Of a stretch of DNA of 64,000 nucleotides, positions 62,971 through 64,000 are shown one piece after another. A model generated the notes under the pieces. The model searched no databases. It was given only the letters and a program-made list of their open reading frames with translations, and had not been told where the DNA came from. Source of the DNA: Hasllibacter halocynthiae. Its GTDB lineage: Bacteria; Pseudomonadota; Alphaproteobacteria; Rhodobacterales; Rhodobacteraceae. Every line of letters begins with the position of its first letter. Within the stretch, counting starts at the first letter, position 1. The DNA lies in the NCBI RefSeq assembly GCF_003003095.1, contig NZ_PVTT01000002.1, positions 1,037,501-1,101,500 on the forward strand, written 5' to 3'. The translations under genes were made by a program, and so were the position numbers.

Positions 62971-63860
62971 GGCGCGTCCTCACGCTGTTGCGGGGCGAGA
63001 GCGGCGCGGGGCGCATGGTTCCGCGCACCGGTGCGGCCGCCACGCTGACCCTGGGGGCGTCGGCCGCGATGGGGTTCCTCGCGATGTTCGCCCTGGCGCT
63101 GACCTTCGCGTCGGGACGGCTGGCCGACCGCTGGTCCGACGGCCTTGCCGGCACCGCCACCGTGCGGATCGAAGCCCCCCGGGCCCAGGTCGAGCCCCAG
63201 ATGCGTGCCGCCCTGACGGTGCTGCGGCAGACCCCCGGCGTCGCGGAGGTTCGCGCGCTCTCGGCAGAGGAGCGGGCCGCGCTCGTCGCGCCTTGGTTCG
63301 GCGAGGACGTGCCGGTCGCCGACCTGCCGCTGCCAATTCTCATCGCCGTGACCGAGGCAGTGCCCGGCTATGATGCCGAAGGGCTGCGTCTGCGTCTCGC
63401 AGCAGAGGCGCCGGGCGCGGTGCTCGACGACCACGCCCGCTGGCGCGGACCCCTCGTGGCGGCCGCGAGACGGCTACGGCTCTTGGGTTGGCTCTCGATG
63501 GGGATCATCGCGCTTTCGTCGGCGGCGATCGTGACGCTCGCGGCGAACGCGGCGCTCGCGGCGAACGCGCGCGTGATCGAGGTGCTGCGCCTGAACGGCG
63601 CGCGCGACGACTACGTCGCCCGCGCTTTCGTGCGCCGATTCACTCTGCGTGCCTTCATCGGCGCGGCGGGGGGCACGGCGCTCGGTGCCATGGCCATCGC
63701 GCTCCTGCCGTCGGCGGACGCGGCAGGCGGTTTCCTGACGGGCCTGGGCTTTCGGGGGGCGGGCTGGCTCTGGCCGCTGCTGATCCCGCCCGTCGCGGGC
63801 GCGGTGGCCTTCGCCGCGACCCGCGCGGCGGCCATGCGCCAGCTTCGGGCCGTGAGTTGA
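62967..63860 (+). CDS. ftsX: cell division protein FtsX
   Basis: This 297-aa membrane partner of FtsE has one N-terminal helix (about residues 24-50), a periplasmic loop of about 110 residues, and three helices at the end with the FtsX pattern ANARVIEVLRLNGARDDYVARAFVRRF. The periplasmic loop would activate a murein hydrolase or adaptor. GTG start inside the ftsE stop. Its own stop (63858-63860) shares one base with the next gene's ATG. Confidence 0.92.
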   Translation: MRRVLTLLRGESGAGRMVPRTGAAATLTLGASAAMGFLAMFALALTFASGRLADRWSDGLAGTATVRIEAPRAQVEPQMRAALTVLRQTPGVAEVRALSAEERAALVAPWFGEDVPVADLPLPILIAVTEAVPGYDAEGLRLRLAAEAPGAVLDDHARWRGPLVAAARRLRLLGWLSMGIIALSSAAIVTLAANAALAANARVIEVLRLNGARDDYVARAFVRRFTLRAFIGAAGGTALGAMAIALLPSADAAGGFLTGLGFRGAGWLWPLLIPPVAGAVAFAATRAAAMRQLRAVS

Positions 63861-64000
63861 TGCAGCTCCTCCGCAGCCTTCTCTTCAACCTTTCGGTCTA
63901 TGTCGTGATCGCGGCGGTCGGCCTCTGGTACGCACCGCAGGCCGTGTTCAGGCGTGACAAGGCCGTCGCGGCCTGCAAGGCCGTCTGCCGCTACGTCCGC
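63860..64000 (+). CDS. lysophospholipid acyltransferase (PlsC-like), N-terminal fragment
   Basis: Only the first 47 residues lie in the window. They show a membrane segment (LLRSLLFNLSVYVVIAAVGLWYAPQAVF) and then basic residues, with no stop before the window ends. Position directly after ftsEX and this N-terminus resemble the 1-acyl-sn-glycerol-3-phosphate acyltransferases found there in related genomes. The catalytic HX4D motif would be further on, so the call is tentative. Confidence 0.6.
   Translation, partial: MQLLRSLLFNLSVYVVIAAVGLWYAPQAVFRRDKAVAACKAVCRYVR

Overview
This window is a continuous piece of a high-GC (roughly 70 %) alphaproteobacterial chromosome. It is best placed in the Rhodobacteraceae (Rhodobacterales). 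The indications are an rRNA operon ending 23S-5S-tRNA-fMet, a four-gene block ETF-QO / TPR / ispE / polyprenyl synthetase, a 46-aa aa3-type cytochrome oxidase subunit IV, the argH-lipoprotein-lysA order, a TIGR02302 protein, and a pyrB locus with a degenerate dihydroorotase. It is mostly housekeeping DNA. I see no phage, insertion sequence, CRISPR array or resistance island.

Layout. 0-0.7 kb: 3' end of the 23S gene, 5S, initiator tRNA. 0.8-6.9 kb: a secreted repeat protein, a two-gene ABC-2 exporter, and glpD-glpK for glycerol use. 6.9-11.7 kb (minus): uvrC, then a coupled set of S49 peptidase, an unlisted 51-aa membrane zinc-finger protein, a CaCA exchanger and a pteridine-reductase-like SDR. 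11.8-13.2 kb: pgsA-moaD-moaE. 13.2-16.5 kb (minus): ubiA, a large OmpA-family protein and a coiled-coil membrane protein. 16.5-19.2 kb: rsmE, a small membrane protein and gshA. 19.2-23.6 kb (minus): pyrB, two unknown proteins, a probably non-catalytic PyrC', plsY and a small protein.

23.7-31.5 kb: a cysteine-free uracil-DNA glycosylase, a phosphoesterase, moaB, an RND efflux pair and yqgE. 31.5-36.7 kb: Sua5 (minus), an acyl-CoA dehydrogenase, an MBL hydrolase, a DUF6173 protein, cytochrome oxidase subunit IV and a lipoprotein. 36.7-42.2 kb: a translationally coupled molybdenum cofactor cluster (fdhD, a deaminase-like gene, two YcxB-like membrane proteins, mobA, mobB and a fusion MoeA). 42.2-43.1 kb: a frameshifted conserved gene (minus). 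43.1-49.8 kb: greA, ETF-QO, TPR, ispE, polyprenyl synthetase, DUF2007 and YdcH.

49.8-53.7 kb (minus): an EamA transporter and a PHB operon phaA-patatin-phaB. 53.8-58.3 kb: a degenerate EAL protein, a TlpA-like thioredoxin, argH, an LptM-like lipoprotein and lysA. 58.6-64 kb: the TIGR02302 protein, a zinc-ribbon protein, ftsE-ftsX and the start of a PlsC-like acyltransferase that runs off the end.

How it fits together. Molybdenum cofactor synthesis (moaD, moaE, moaB, moeA, mobA, mobB, fdhD) is spread over three places. Phospholipid synthesis is covered by plsY, pgsA and plsC, isoprenoid/quinone synthesis by ispE, polyprenyl synthetase and ubiA, carbon storage by phaAB. Four-base start/stop overlaps and GTG or TTG starts are very common. 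No single locus is clearly an undescribed system. The strongest leads are the Moco cluster with its extra genes, the patatin inside phaAB, the pseudo-dihydroorotase locus, the 51-aa zinc-finger protein and the broken gene at 42.2-43.1 kb.
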